Below are positions 53,350 through 62,661 of a DNA stretch of 64,000 nucleotides, piece by piece (within the stretch, counting starts at the first letter, position 1; every line of letters begins with the position of its first letter). The notes under the pieces are model-generated. The model was not told the origin of the DNA, did not search any database, and saw only the letters and a list, made by a program, of their open reading frames with translations. This stretch comes from Bacteroidota bacterium. GTDB lineage: Bacteria > Bacteroidota > Bacteroidia > AKYH767-A > OLB10. Both the position numbers and the translations under genes were made by a program. The DNA lies in assembly GCA_016717725.1 (NCBI GenBank), contig JADKFA010000010.1, forward strand, positions 62,001 to 126,000. Direction: 5' to 3'.

Positions 53350-54240
53350 ATGCAAGAGATCTCAGTAATAGGTTCTGGACAGATGGGCAATGGGATTGCA
53401 CATGTTTTTGCGCAAAATGGCTACACCGTTTCCCTGATAGATATTCAACAAGTCGCGCTCGACAAGGCCATGGAAACCATTGGCAAAAACCTCGATCGAC
53501 AAGTTGGAAAAGGAGTATTAACAGAGACCGAAAAGTTAGAAACTTTAGGTCGGATCACTACGCATACAGATATGAAAGCTGCTGTGAAAAACTCCGATTT
53601 AGTAATTGAGGCAGCTACTGAAAATATTGATTTAAAATTGAAAATTTTTGGAGATTTAGATGTTGCTTGTAAGCCATCTTGTATTTTAGCTTCCAATACT
53701 TCGTCCATTTCCATCACCAAAATTGCTTCTGTAACACAGCGTGGTGACAAAGTAATTGGAATGCATTTTATGAATCCTGTTCCAGTCATGAAATTGGTAG
53801 AAGTGATTCGTGGTTACAATACAAGCGATGAAGTGACTAAGGAAATTTTTGAAATTTCAAAAAAGCTTGGAAAATCTCCTGTAGAAGTAAACGATTATCC
53901 AGGATTCATTGCGAATCGGATTTTAATGCCCATGATTAACGAAGCAATTTATAGTTTATACGAAGGTGTTGCGGGTGTAGATGAAATTGACACAGTCATG
54001 AAATTGGGTATGGCACATCCAATGGGACCATTGCAGTTGGCTGATTTTATTGGATTAGATACTTGTTTGAGTATTTTGAGAGTGTTGCATGATGGGTTTG
54101 GTAATCCAAAATATGCACCATGTCCTTTATTAGTTAATATGGTTACTTCTCGAAACTTAGGAGTGAAAACGGGAGAAGGATTTTACAAATACACAAAGGG
54201 GTCGAAGGATCTTGTTGTTGCAGACTATTTCAAAAAATAG
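53350..54240 (+). CDS. hbd: 3-hydroxybutyryl-CoA dehydrogenase
   Basis: A 296-residue NAD-dependent dehydrogenase of fatty-acid or butyrate metabolism. Rossmann 'VIGSGQMGNGIAHVFAQNGY', then 'ASNTSSISITKIA', 'IGMHFMNPVPVMKLVEVI' with the catalytic His, 'PGFIANRILMPMINEA' and the C-terminal 'GPLQLADFIGLDTCL'. It shares no operon partner; 3-ketoacyl thiolase is not near. Confidence 0.93.
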   Translation: MQEISVIGSGQMGNGIAHVFAQNGYTVSLIDIQQVALDKAMETIGKNLDRQVGKGVLTETEKLETLGRITTHTDMKAAVKNSDLVIEAATENIDLKLKIFGDLDVACKPSCILASNTSSISITKIASVTQRGDKVIGMHFMNPVPVMKLVEVIRGYNTSDEVTKEIFEISKKLGKSPVEVNDYPGFIANRILMPMINEAIYSLYEGVAGVDEIDTVMKLGMAHPMGPLQLADFIGLDTCLSILRVLHDGFGNPKYAPCPLLVNMVTSRNLGVKTGEGFYKYTKGSKDLVVADYFKK

Positions 54241-54273
54241 TTTTATTTACTGTTTATCATTTAAAAAATATCG

Positions 54274-55328
54274 ATGGCCGAAACTCAGTTTCAAGAAGGA
54301 GATTATGTACGCTTTCTCAATGAGAAGCAAGAGGGGACGGTATCAAAAGTTCTTGGAAATGGAAATGTGATTGTCGACATTGAAAATGATTTTCCCATTG
54401 AAGCCACACCGAAAGAGTTAGTAAAAGTACTTTCGACGGCTGAGCAAAAAGCATCGCACTCCCCTACTCCTATTGCAGTTGCACCTACACCTGTATGGGA
54501 AAATTTCAAGGAATTTCCTGCATTATTTGCATGCAAAAATCAGCTTTACCTTCTCGTTGTTCCCACCCAAAATCAAGTTAGTGCAGGTCCGGTAAAATTG
54601 TATTTAGTGAACACTACTTCTAATGGAATTGCGTATAGTTTGCATTTTAGAAAAGGTAATCTCCTTTCTGGAATTCAGTATGGCGGAATTGCGAGTGATG
54701 AATGTATTTACCTTAGTGAAGTGAAGCGCGAGAAGTTATTTGACTACGACGATTTACAATTTGAAGGAACACATTTCTTTTCAGAAGCAAACCCATCTAA
54801 AAGAAAAATAAGTTTGAATTTTTCAGTAACCTTACCCGACCTTTCGCAGCAGTTTCCGCATCTTACAGCGCCACTTTCTTTTGCTAAGTCGATGGTTTTA
54901 TTTCATGGAGATGAATTGTCGGAAGAAAACATGGATTTATTACTAGAGAAGCTACAAAACGAACATCGCCAAACACCCATCCAAAAAGAAGAAAAGAAAA
55001 TCATCAAGCGGGAACATGGTGGCAATGATTTACTGCGAAAACATGGTTTGTCGCCATCGTTGCTTGAGATTGATTTACACATTGAAGAGATCACACATTC
55101 CATTGAAGGGTTAAGCAATGCTGAGATCATTCAAATACAGTTGGCGCATTTCAAGAAAGAACTCGACAAATGTTATTTACGGCAACAAAAAGCATTGTCT
55201 TTATCCATGGCATTGGCAATGGTAAACTCAAAGCCGAAATCCGACGAGAACTTCGAGAATCCAATTTAAAGTTCAGTGATGGCTCCTATGAGCGTTATGG
55301 AAGTGGGGCGACGGAGGTGTTTTTGTAA
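54274..55328 (+). pseudogene. DUF2027/Smr-domain protein, frameshifted
   Basis: About 351 residues. N-terminal 'GDYVRFLNEKQEGTVSKVLG' is the DUF2027 start; a C-terminal Smr domain begins 'LEIDLHIEEITHSIEGLSNA'. The frame stops at 55269, but adding one T in TCTTTATCC (55200-55202) continues with 'FIHGIGNGKLKAEIRREL' through 'YERYGSGATEVFL' to 55328, the expected end of an Smr domain. Smr domains nick or bind branched nucleic acids and the HGxGxG motif is their core. A true frameshift would delete it. Confidence 0.85.
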
Positions 55329-55410
55329 TATTTTAATTGCATTCCGTTTTATTAAATTTTATTCGTAATATTGTTTTAAGAAGTGGAAAAACTGCCTAAC
55401 ACTATTTATA

Positions 55411-56292
55411 ATGAAAAAGCTCTTTACCCTGATTATTTTATTAGCCTCTACTGCAACATTCGCACAGAACTATTTTCCGTTAATTAGACCTAATTTGGTG
55501 TGGCAAGTCATGCAAGGAGATGGAACATTGATCTGCCATTTAAGTGGTGGCCAACAGTTTTATTTTCAAGGTGACACTCTTGTTTCAGGGTTTACTTATC
55601 AAAAAATATATTTTAATCCAATCATATCTCTAATTGGCAATCCCTATTGTCCACCATTTGCTGTTGATGGTAACTCTACGTCTAATTATGGTGGCTCAAT
55701 GCGAGAAGATACCATAGCTAGAAAAGTTTTTATTTATGATTATTCTACTAATTCGGACGAATTATTGTACGATTTTAATTTAGTAGCAGGCGATACTCTA
55801 AACTCAAATTTTGCCGGAATGGGTTCTGTGTTAATTGTTGATAGCGTAAGTACGACCACATTACCGAATGGTGGAGTTCGAAAAATATTTTATCTGAATT
55901 CAGGGGAAAATTATATTGAAAGCATAGGTGGATCTCAAGGAATTCAATTTCCATTAATTCAAGGTCTGGGTTTTTGGAAGGTGCCCATTTGCATCAGTGA
56001 AAATAATATTCCAATTTGGGGAGGATGTTTTGGAACTGTCGGAATCAACGAAAATTTAAAAGAATCAAAAATGGTATATCCAAATCCATTTGTAAATGAA
56101 ATTTCCTTTAAGGCAAGTAATGCTGAAGAAACAGAAATTATTCTGTATAATAGCATTTCAAACGAAATTTTGCAAAAATCATTTAGCAATTCTACGACCA
56201 TCAACACGGAGAATTTTGAAAGTGGTATTTATGTTTACAAGATGATCAACAAAAGTGGTTTGAGTTCCTTTGGGAAACTAGTCAAACTTTAA
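55411..56292 (+). CDS. T9SS-secreted protein, unknown function
   Basis: A 293-residue protein with a signal peptide ('LFTLIILLASTATFAQ'), an all-beta body of about 190 residues ('YDYSTNSDELLYDFNLVAGD', 'LNSNFAGMGSVLIVDSVS') and a sorting domain ('VYPNPFVNEISFKAS', 'ENFESGIYVYKMINKSG'). Some features resemble a recurrent Bacteroidota secreted family with the 'GDTL' turn. No enzyme assigned. Confidence 0.75.
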   Translation: MKKLFTLIILLASTATFAQNYFPLIRPNLVWQVMQGDGTLICHLSGGQQFYFQGDTLVSGFTYQKIYFNPIISLIGNPYCPPFAVDGNSTSNYGGSMREDTIARKVFIYDYSTNSDELLYDFNLVAGDTLNSNFAGMGSVLIVDSVSTTTLPNGGVRKIFYLNSGENYIESIGGSQGIQFPLIQGLGFWKVPICISENNIPIWGGCFGTVGINENLKESKMVYPNPFVNEISFKASNAEETEIILYNSISNEILQKSFSNSTTINTENFESGIYVYKMINKSGLSSFGKLVKL

Positions 56293-56761
56293 GTGAAAGC
56301 ACTATAATAACGAACTGAATCATTGCATTATCACACTGAAAAGCTCCTCCGCTATCTCAGTTTTTCAGAATTGGTTACAAATCATCACTGCAAATTATCA
56401 CAATAGTTAGGTCAATTAAATAGGCGTACTAGTTCATATATCCATTATTAATTTTTCTTCTATTTTTGCAGAGCAATTAAAAATGCTTTTATAGGTGATG
56501 ATTAAAGAAAAATACTTTGAACTAATAGATGCTATTGGCTCAACCATTCAAAGAGCCCGAGAAAACGCAATAAGGGCTATTAACACGGAATTAGTAGGAG
56601 CCAACTGGGAAATTGGCAAACACATTGTTGAGTTTGAACAAGGTGGGCATGAACGAGCAGAGTACGGAAGTGACTTGCTATCAATTATTTCCAAAGATTT
56701 AAAGCTGCGTTTTGGCAAAGGATTCGGCAGACGAAATGTACTGGATATGCGAAGATTTTAT

Positions 56762-58026
56762 GGGTATAATGGTCAAAAATAGTTGGTAAAACCCTATTAA
56801 ATATTCTGATTATCAAATGCCTATAACAAGGAAATTGGAATCGATTCCAATTTCCTTTTTTTGTTCATGGAAATCAGCAAAAAAAAGCGTGTTGGGCTGC
56901 CAAAGTTTCAATGTTATAAAATGGGGGAAGCAAAATAATAAGCAAAGGTTTAAATGCAAAAGTTGTGGTTTGCTGTTCACCAGGACAAATAAATCTGTCG
57001 CACTAAAAAATCAATTTGTATGGTTTCGCAAATGGGTGTTAAATCGACAAACATTAAATTATCTTAGTGACGAAAGTGGTTATAGTGTACGTACTTTGAA
57101 AAGGCTTTTTGATCTTTATTTATCTAAAGCCCCAGAGCTAAAGTTTTACCCCAGTGAAAAATTAAACTTACTGATTGATGGTACTTATTTCAGTAATGAC
57201 ATTTGTTTAATTATATATCGAGATAATCAAATTAAGTTCACTCAGCTTTATCGGATTACCGATGGGGAACATTATGTAGAGATCAAGGAAGATCTCGAGA
57301 ATTTGCTATCTCTAGGAATTCAAATCGAAAGTATTACTTGTGATGGACACAGGGCTATTTTAAAGGCAGCAAAAGAAGTATGTAAGGATGTAATACTTCA
57401 ACGATGCACAGTTCACGTACAGAGGGAGTGTAAAATATGGCTAACAACAAATCCAAAGAGTGAGGCTGGAATGGTTTTGCTGGCAATATGCAATAAGTTA
57501 TCTCTAATTAAAACACACCAAGACGCACAATTATGGATGAAGTCAATCTATGATTGGTACAGAACGTACAAGATGTATGTAGAAGAGAAATCTATCAGTT
57601 CAACAACAGGAAGGTATTGGTTTAAACATAAAATGGTTAGGAGGTCTTTTGTCTTAATAAAAAATGCAATGCCTAATCTCTTTCAATATCTATTTAATGA
57701 CAGAGTACCCAAGTCAACCAATGGTTTGGAATCATTCTTTGGACATTTAAAAAGTCATTTGCTATTACATCGTGGAATGACAAAAGAGCACAGAAAGAAT
57801 TTCATTCGTTGGTATCTATACTTTAGAAACAATGAATAGGTTTTTTTAGCCATTAAGGATGCCAATAAATAAAAACAGGGAACATAGTCCCCTGAATTAT
57901 TGTATATCCATAAACCCTATTGCTGGTAGGTTGCTCCTCAGCATTGCCTACTTCCTCTTTGGGTTCATGCTCGTAATTAACTAAATAATTTTGTGAAAAA
58001 CACCAACTATTTTTGGCCTCATTACC
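56762..58026 (+). mobile_element. Insertion sequence in the DUF1016 gene
   Basis: A 1,265-bp element with imperfect terminal inverted repeats: 56762-56787 (GGGTATAATGGTCAAAAATA, GTTGGT) and 58002-58026 (ACCAACTATTTTTGGCC, TCATTACC). A 7-bp target duplication ATTTTAT flanks it (56755-56761, 58027-58033). It carries one transposase and a hairpin CAGGG/CCCTG after it. Confidence 0.88.
56817..57839 (+). CDS. Mutator-type (IS256/IS1249-like) transposase
   Basis: A 340-residue DDE transposase. N-terminal zinc-ribbon remnant with 'CKSCGLLF' (the first Cys pair appears incomplete), then an HTH ('YLSDESGYSVRTLKRLFDLY'), and the catalytic core: Asp in 'LLIDGTYF', Asp in 'ITCDGHRAIL' and Glu in 'STNGLESFFGHLKSHL'. 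The signature 'CTVHVQRECKIWLTTNPKSE' also fits the mutator group. Appears intact. Confidence 0.85.
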   Translation: MPITRKLESIPISFFCSWKSAKKSVLGCQSFNVIKWGKQNNKQRFKCKSCGLLFTRTNKSVALKNQFVWFRKWVLNRQTLNYLSDESGYSVRTLKRLFDLYLSKAPELKFYPSEKLNLLIDGTYFSNDICLIIYRDNQIKFTQLYRITDGEHYVEIKEDLENLLSLGIQIESITCDGHRAILKAAKEVCKDVILQRCTVHVQRECKIWLTTNPKSEAGMVLLAICNKLSLIKTHQDAQLWMKSIYDWYRTYKMYVEEKSISSTTGRYWFKHKMVRRSFVLIKNAMPNLFQYLFNDRVPKSTNGLESFFGHLKSHLLLHRGMTKEHRKNFIRWYLYFRNNE

Positions 58027-58772
58027 ATTTTATCTGTCTTATCCAATTTGGCAGACAGTGTCTGCCAAATTAAACTGGAGTCATTTTATTTTACTTATTG
58101 GTATTTCAGATGAGTCTACACGCATATTTTATGAAAAGCAATCCATCAACGAAAATTGGTCAATACGAGAACTAGAACGTCAAATTAACTCATCTCTATA
58201 TGAGCGACTTGCTCTTAGTAGAAATAAAAAAGAGGTATTGCGTTTACCTACAAAGAGCAAACAATCAAGTGCACCTTCTGAACTAATTAAAGACCCCTAT
58301 GTATTAGATTTTCTAAGAATTCCACAAAGCAATAAAGTTACAGAGAAGCAACTCGAACAAAAGATTATTGATAATTTGCAATTGTTTTTATTAGAATTAG
58401 GGAAAGGGTTTGCATTTATCGGTCGTCAATATAAAATCTCTTTTAGAAATAAGCATTTCTATATTGATCTTGTATTTTACCATCGCATTTTGAAATGCTT
58501 TATACTAATTGACTTAAAAACAAAGGCAGTTCGACATAACGACATTGGTCAAATGAATCTCTACCTTAATTTTTTCAAAAGCGAAGAAAATACAGAAGGA
58601 GATAACGAACCAATGGGTATCATTCTTTCAGCTGATAAGGATGAAGTATTGGTAGAATATGCCACAGGAGGAATTTCCAACAAAATATTTGTTTCTAAAT
58701 ACCAGCTTTACCTTCCCAATAAAAAGCAATTAGAAAAGCAGGTAAAATCTATAATGGAAGAGGTCTAGTATA

Positions 58773-59348
58773 TCACTTCCTCAAATTTATACTTTTATCG
58801 GCATACTGATTCAATTCTCGCAATTGATTGTTGATCCAAACTTCCCATTTACGCTCTACTCCTACTTCACCATGGTGATCCTTGTCGAAAGCCGCTTGTT
58901 TTTTTAGCAGAGACTTAAACATGTGTTTGTACTTCTTTTTTGCTTTCTTTAAGTTCCATTCATTTCGTAAATCGTATTTGAGTTTACGCGAATAAATTTC
59001 TGCTATATTAAAATGGGCTTGTTCATGCTCTAAAGTTCCTCTATTATTCTTATCCCGAATCCAAGATTGCGAAGGTTCCATGAATGAATAAATTTCGTAC
59101 TTCAAATTATTTCCTCGTTGCTCGTAGGAGAATTTAATTCCGCAATAAATATATCCTTCTAATTGAGCATAGGTATTTCGCCCTACTTTTTGCTTTTGAG
59201 GTACATTGGCTAAATTTTTTTTGAAATCATCCGTAGTGAGTCCGTTTAGTTGATTCCACACTACCTCTCGAGAATTTTCCTGTGCTGAGAGATGGAATCC
59301 CAGCAACATGGTTAAGCAGAGGATGAGAAATAGCTTGATTTTAATCAT
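58773..59348 (-). CDS. DUF922-family secreted protease-like protein
   Basis: About 191 residues from the ATG 59348 with a signal peptide ('FLILCLTMLLGFHLSAQ'). The core 'GTLEHEQAHFNIAEIYSRKL' is the HExxH-like zinc motif of DUF922, a predicted secreted metallopeptidase family. 'WEVWINNQLRELNQYAD' ends the protein. An upstream in-frame ATG at 59417 adds a poor leader. Confidence 0.8.
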   Translation of the reverse strand: MIKIKLFLILCLTMLLGFHLSAQENSREVVWNQLNGLTTDDFKKNLANVPQKQKVGRNTYAQLEGYIYCGIKFSYEQRGNNLKYEIYSFMEPSQSWIRDKNNRGTLEHEQAHFNIAEIYSRKLKYDLRNEWNLKKAKKKYKHMFKSLLKKQAAFDKDHHGEVGVERKWEVWINNQLRELNQYADKSINLRK

Positions 59349-59456
59349 GGATCGATTCTCTAACGAAAATAAGGTGTAATTTAGTACTTTTCTTATATTT
59401 ACAAAAATATACATCATAGAAGTGAATTGATGATGAGGTTACTCATAGCTAATTTT

Positions 59457-59572
59457 TCTCGCAAAGGCGCAAAGGCGCAAAGAAGAAAAATAGCTCGCTA
59501 AGTCCAAAGAAAGAATATTTCTCGCTAAAGTGGTGTATCACACAAAGACCTAAGAAAGATAATTCCTTGCAA
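59457..59572. repeat. CTCGCAAAGGCGCAAAGG-type repeat
   Basis: Two-and-a-half CGCAAAGG units, then TAGCTCGCTAAGTCC and CTCGCTAAAG. Related to 48171-48270 and to the tract at 63779-63820. Confidence 0.6.
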
Positions 59573-59616
59573 TTACTTAGAGACTTTTAAAATTAAAAAC
59601 GCAGAATAGATTTAAT

Positions 59617-61050
59617 ATGCAAATAACATTTCACGGGGCAGCCCAAACCGTTACGGGAAGCAAGCATCTCATTACCACAGACCGAGGTAAAAAAATATTA
59701 CTCGATTGTGGTCTCTTTCAAAACAAAGGTGGTGATAATGCAGAACTGAATCGGCATTTTGGATTTGATCCCATGGAAGTGGATTATATGATTTTATCCC
59801 ATGCTCATATTGATCATTCTGGGAATATCCCCCATCTGGTGAAGCAAGGTTTTGCGGGTCCTATTTATTGTACGGAAGCGACTTTAGATTTGTGCTCTAT
59901 CATGCTTGAAGACAGTGCTCATATCCAAGAAAGTGATTTGAATTACTTGAATAAAAAAAGGAAAAGAAGGGGACAAAAGGCATTAGATCCATTATATACT
60001 TTGGAAGATGTTCAAAAAGCATTGAAATTATTTGTAACAGTACCCATGAATGAAAAAATAGCGATTGATCAACATATTCGTTTTCATTTTACCGACGCAG
60101 GGCATATTTTAGGTAGCGCAGCAGTAAACTTAGAGGTTGATGAGCGAACCCAGAAGTCTAAGCAAAGCGATGTACTTCAGGGCGAGGTTGTAAAAATTTT
60201 CTTTTCGGGAGATACTGGGCGATTCAACGATTATATATTAAAATCTCCTCAACCCTTTCCCCAAGCAGATTATATCATCACTGAATCGACTTATGGCGAT
60301 CGATTACATGAAGATGCTGAAAATACGGAGCTTGAATTATTACAAATAGTGCATCAAACTTGCATCATAAACAAAGGAAAATTAATTATTCCAGCTTTTA
60401 GTTTAGGCAGAACCCAAGAAATCGTTTATGCACTCAATCGACTATTCAACAAAGGCCAACTCGAGAAAGTCCCAGTTTATGTGGATTCCCCTCTTGCCAT
60501 TAGTGCAACCTCTATTATGCGGAAGCATAAAAATTCGTTCAATCCAGAAATCGTGGAGTATATGAAGAAAGATGATGATCCATTTGGATTTGAGAGCTTA
60601 CATTATATCCAAGATGTGGAATTATCGAAGGAGTTGAATGAGAAAAAAGAACCCTGTATAATAATTTCAGCCTCTGGTATGATGGAAGCTGGCCGGATAA
60701 AGCACCATCTTAAAAATAATATTATTGATGCTAAAAATACAGTATTAATTGTAGGGTTTGTACCACCAGGATCATTAGGAGATCGTATGATCCAGGGTGA
60801 AAAAGAAGTCCGGATTTTTGGTAAGATGGTTCCTTTAAGAGCGAGTGTTAAAGTGATGGGTTCCTATAGCGCACATGCTGATTATAAAGAACTCATGAAA
60901 TATTTAGCTTGTCAAAACCCATCTCAAGTGAAGCGAATGTTCTTAGTACATGGCGAAAAAGATGCACAATTAACCTTTAAAAAGCATTTGCATGGAATGG
61001 GATTTTCCGACATTGTTATTCCCATGATGCATGAAAGTTTTACTTTATAG
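59617..61050 (+). CDS. Beta-CASP metallo-beta-lactamase-fold nuclease
   Basis: A 477-residue protein of the CPSF-like/YsH1-like group. Zinc motif 2 is 'SHAHIDHSG' (His62, His64, Asp66, His67); motif 3 is 'FTDAGHILGSA'; motif 4 'FSGDTGR'; the beta-CASP part has 'ESTYGDR', 'IPAFSLGRTQEIVYAL', 'VYVDSPLA', 'ISASGMMEAGRI' and 'HADYKEL'. These process or degrade RNA 3' ends or DNA. It precedes a DUF2892 gene and a PAS kinase, an order also seen in other Bacteroidota. Confidence 0.92.
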   Translation: MQITFHGAAQTVTGSKHLITTDRGKKILLDCGLFQNKGGDNAELNRHFGFDPMEVDYMILSHAHIDHSGNIPHLVKQGFAGPIYCTEATLDLCSIMLEDSAHIQESDLNYLNKKRKRRGQKALDPLYTLEDVQKALKLFVTVPMNEKIAIDQHIRFHFTDAGHILGSAAVNLEVDERTQKSKQSDVLQGEVVKIFFSGDTGRFNDYILKSPQPFPQADYIITESTYGDRLHEDAENTELELLQIVHQTCIINKGKLIIPAFSLGRTQEIVYALNRLFNKGQLEKVPVYVDSPLAISATSIMRKHKNSFNPEIVEYMKKDDDPFGFESLHYIQDVELSKELNEKKEPCIIISASGMMEAGRIKHHLKNNIIDAKNTVLIVGFVPPGSLGDRMIQGEKEVRIFGKMVPLRASVKVMGSYSAHADYKELMKYLACQNPSQVKRMFLVHGEKDAQLTFKKHLHGMGFSDIVIPMMHESFTL

Positions 61051-61144
61051 AAACTGATTAAAATCATTTGCCAAGCTGATTTATAATTGGATTGATTGCC
61101 TTCAAGCAGTTTATTTTTGAAAATGAAATTTATACTGAATTATC

Positions 61145-61342
61145 ATGAAAGCAAATGAAAGTTCTACGGATCGTGTAGTCAGAGTGTTTTTGGGAGTGGC
61201 AATTGCCATGTATTTTGTTTATCATAATAGTTCATGGGCGCTCGTTGGACTCATCCCTTTTGTTACTGGAGTAGTGGGTATTTGCCCTCTATACAGCATT
61301 TTGGGAATCAATACTTGTAAAGTCAAAGCGGGAGATGTCTGA
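61145..61342 (+). CDS. DUF2892 membrane protein
   Basis: A 65-residue protein; 'TDRVVRVFLGVAIAMYF' and 'GLIPFVTGVVGICPLYSILGINT' give two helices and the CxxY-containing signature of DUF2892. Such proteins often accompany sulfur-related rhodanese genes but none is seen here. Confidence 0.85.
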   Translation: MKANESSTDRVVRVFLGVAIAMYFVYHNSSWALVGLIPFVTGVVGICPLYSILGINTCKVKAGDV

Positions 61343-61416
61343 TTTTAATATAGTTCCATATTCTTCAAAGTCTATGAAATTATTTACATTTATTGCGTAG
61401 ACAAGGAAAAGTGATT

Positions 61417-62655
61417 ATGGATAATATTAATAGAAGTGAAATTATTGATACCGTTTTTAAGGACGCCACTGAAGGGATCATAGTGTCGGATATGGATGGA
61501 TATATTCGTATGGCTAATAGTTCGGCAGCTAGGATGTTGGGCTATACTGATGTTGAGTTGCATGCGTTGAAGATTGAAGATATTGTCCCCTCCAAAATTC
61601 GAGGTCGTCATCACCAGCATCGAGAAAATTATAACAAGGAATTAAATGCTCGTCCGATGGGTGCTGGACTAGATCTCTACGCTGAAAGAAAAGACGGGAC
61701 ACAATTACCAGTTGAGATTAGTTTAAGTCCAGTACAAATCAAGGGAAAAAAATTCATAGTTGCATTTATCATAGACATCACCGTAAGAAAAGGCATTGAA
61801 GTAACGGTGAATGAGAAACAACAAGAATTGGAACGTGTTGCAGCGGCTCTTATCACCACCAATGAAGGGTTGGAGAAAAAAGTTTCTGATCGAACCAAAG
61901 TGTTGCAAGAAGCCATTCGGGAGTTGGAAAAATCGAGGAATGAATTAAAAGTTGCACTCGAGAAAGAGAAAGATCTTAATGATCTTAAATCGAGATTTAT
62001 TTCGATGGCTTCGCATGAGTTCAGAACTCCGCTCACGACAATTCTTTCCTCCGCCAGCTTAATTTCAGAATATGTGGAGACCTCTAATAACGACAAAAGA
62101 GAAAAACATATTTCTAGAATTAAATCCGCAGTAAACAATTTGAATGACATATTAAGCGACTTTTTATCGCTCAGCAAGTTAGAAGAAGGAAAAATACATA
62201 CTGAATATAGAAAATTTGATTTGCCACATTTAGTGATTGAAGTTGTGAGTGATTTACAATTAAATGCTAAGGTTGGACAGGAAATCGTTTATCAACATGA
62301 AGGAAATACTGAAGTAATTCTAGATAGTAAATTGATCAAGAATATTCTTATAAATCTGATTAATAATGCCGTTAAATTTAGTCCTGAAAATAAAAAAATA
62401 AATGTTAGCACCATTGTGAATGATGACTCTGTTTCTTTTGAAATAAAAGACCAAGGAATTGGAATTAGTTTAGAAGATCAAAAGCACTTATTCGAACGTT
62501 TCTTTAGAGCAAAAAATGCATTTAATATTCAGGGTACTGGATTAGGATTGCACATTGTGGGAAGTTACGTTGACTTAATGAATGGGAGCTTAGAACTCAA
62601 CAGTGAATTAGAAAAAGGAACCGCCATAAAAATTACATTCTTTCAGCAAAAATAA
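61417..62655 (+). CDS. Cytoplasmic PAS-domain sensor histidine kinase
   Basis: A 412-residue kinase from the ATG 61417 (a TTG 24 bases earlier is the alternative). PAS domain at about 8-125 ('GIIVSDMDGYIRMANSSAARML', in part), a coiled coil at about 128-190, HisKA with His200 in 'SMASHEFRTPLTTILSS', and HATPase_c with 'LINLINNAVKFSPEN', 'DQGIGISLEDQ' and 'GTGLGLHIVGSYV'. No membrane segment. Six bases separate it from the receiver-Crp gene, its evident partner. Possible redox or small-molecule sensing through PAS. Confidence 0.93.
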   Translation: MDNINRSEIIDTVFKDATEGIIVSDMDGYIRMANSSAARMLGYTDVELHALKIEDIVPSKIRGRHHQHRENYNKELNARPMGAGLDLYAERKDGTQLPVEISLSPVQIKGKKFIVAFIIDITVRKGIEVTVNEKQQELERVAAALITTNEGLEKKVSDRTKVLQEAIRELEKSRNELKVALEKEKDLNDLKSRFISMASHEFRTPLTTILSSASLISEYVETSNNDKREKHISRIKSAVNNLNDILSDFLSLSKLEEGKIHTEYRKFDLPHLVIEVVSDLQLNAKVGQEIVYQHEGNTEVILDSKLIKNILINLINNAVKFSPENKKINVSTIVNDDSVSFEIKDQGIGISLEDQKHLFERFFRAKNAFNIQGTGLGLHIVGSYVDLMNGSLELNSELEKGTAIKITFFQQK

Positions 62656-62661
62656 AAAAAC

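Larger units (their letters stand above)
56495..58768 (+). pseudogene. DUF1016 (YhcG-type) nuclease gene interrupted by an IS
   Basis: 56495-56761 encodes the N-terminal DUF1016 domain up to 'NVLDMRRFY'; 58034-58768 resumes with 'LSYPIWQTVSAKLNWSHF', 'ENWSIRELERQINSSLYERL' and the PD-(D/E)XK nuclease domain ('FYIDLVFYHRILKCFILIDLKTKA' in parts, with the acidic and Lys residues). Removing 56762-58033 (IS plus one ATTTTAT copy) rejoins the frame as 'RRFYLSYP' without error. The intact protein would have about 333 residues. The gene was functional until the insertion. DUF1016 nucleases are seen in restriction-like and toxin contexts; target unknown. Confidence 0.9.
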
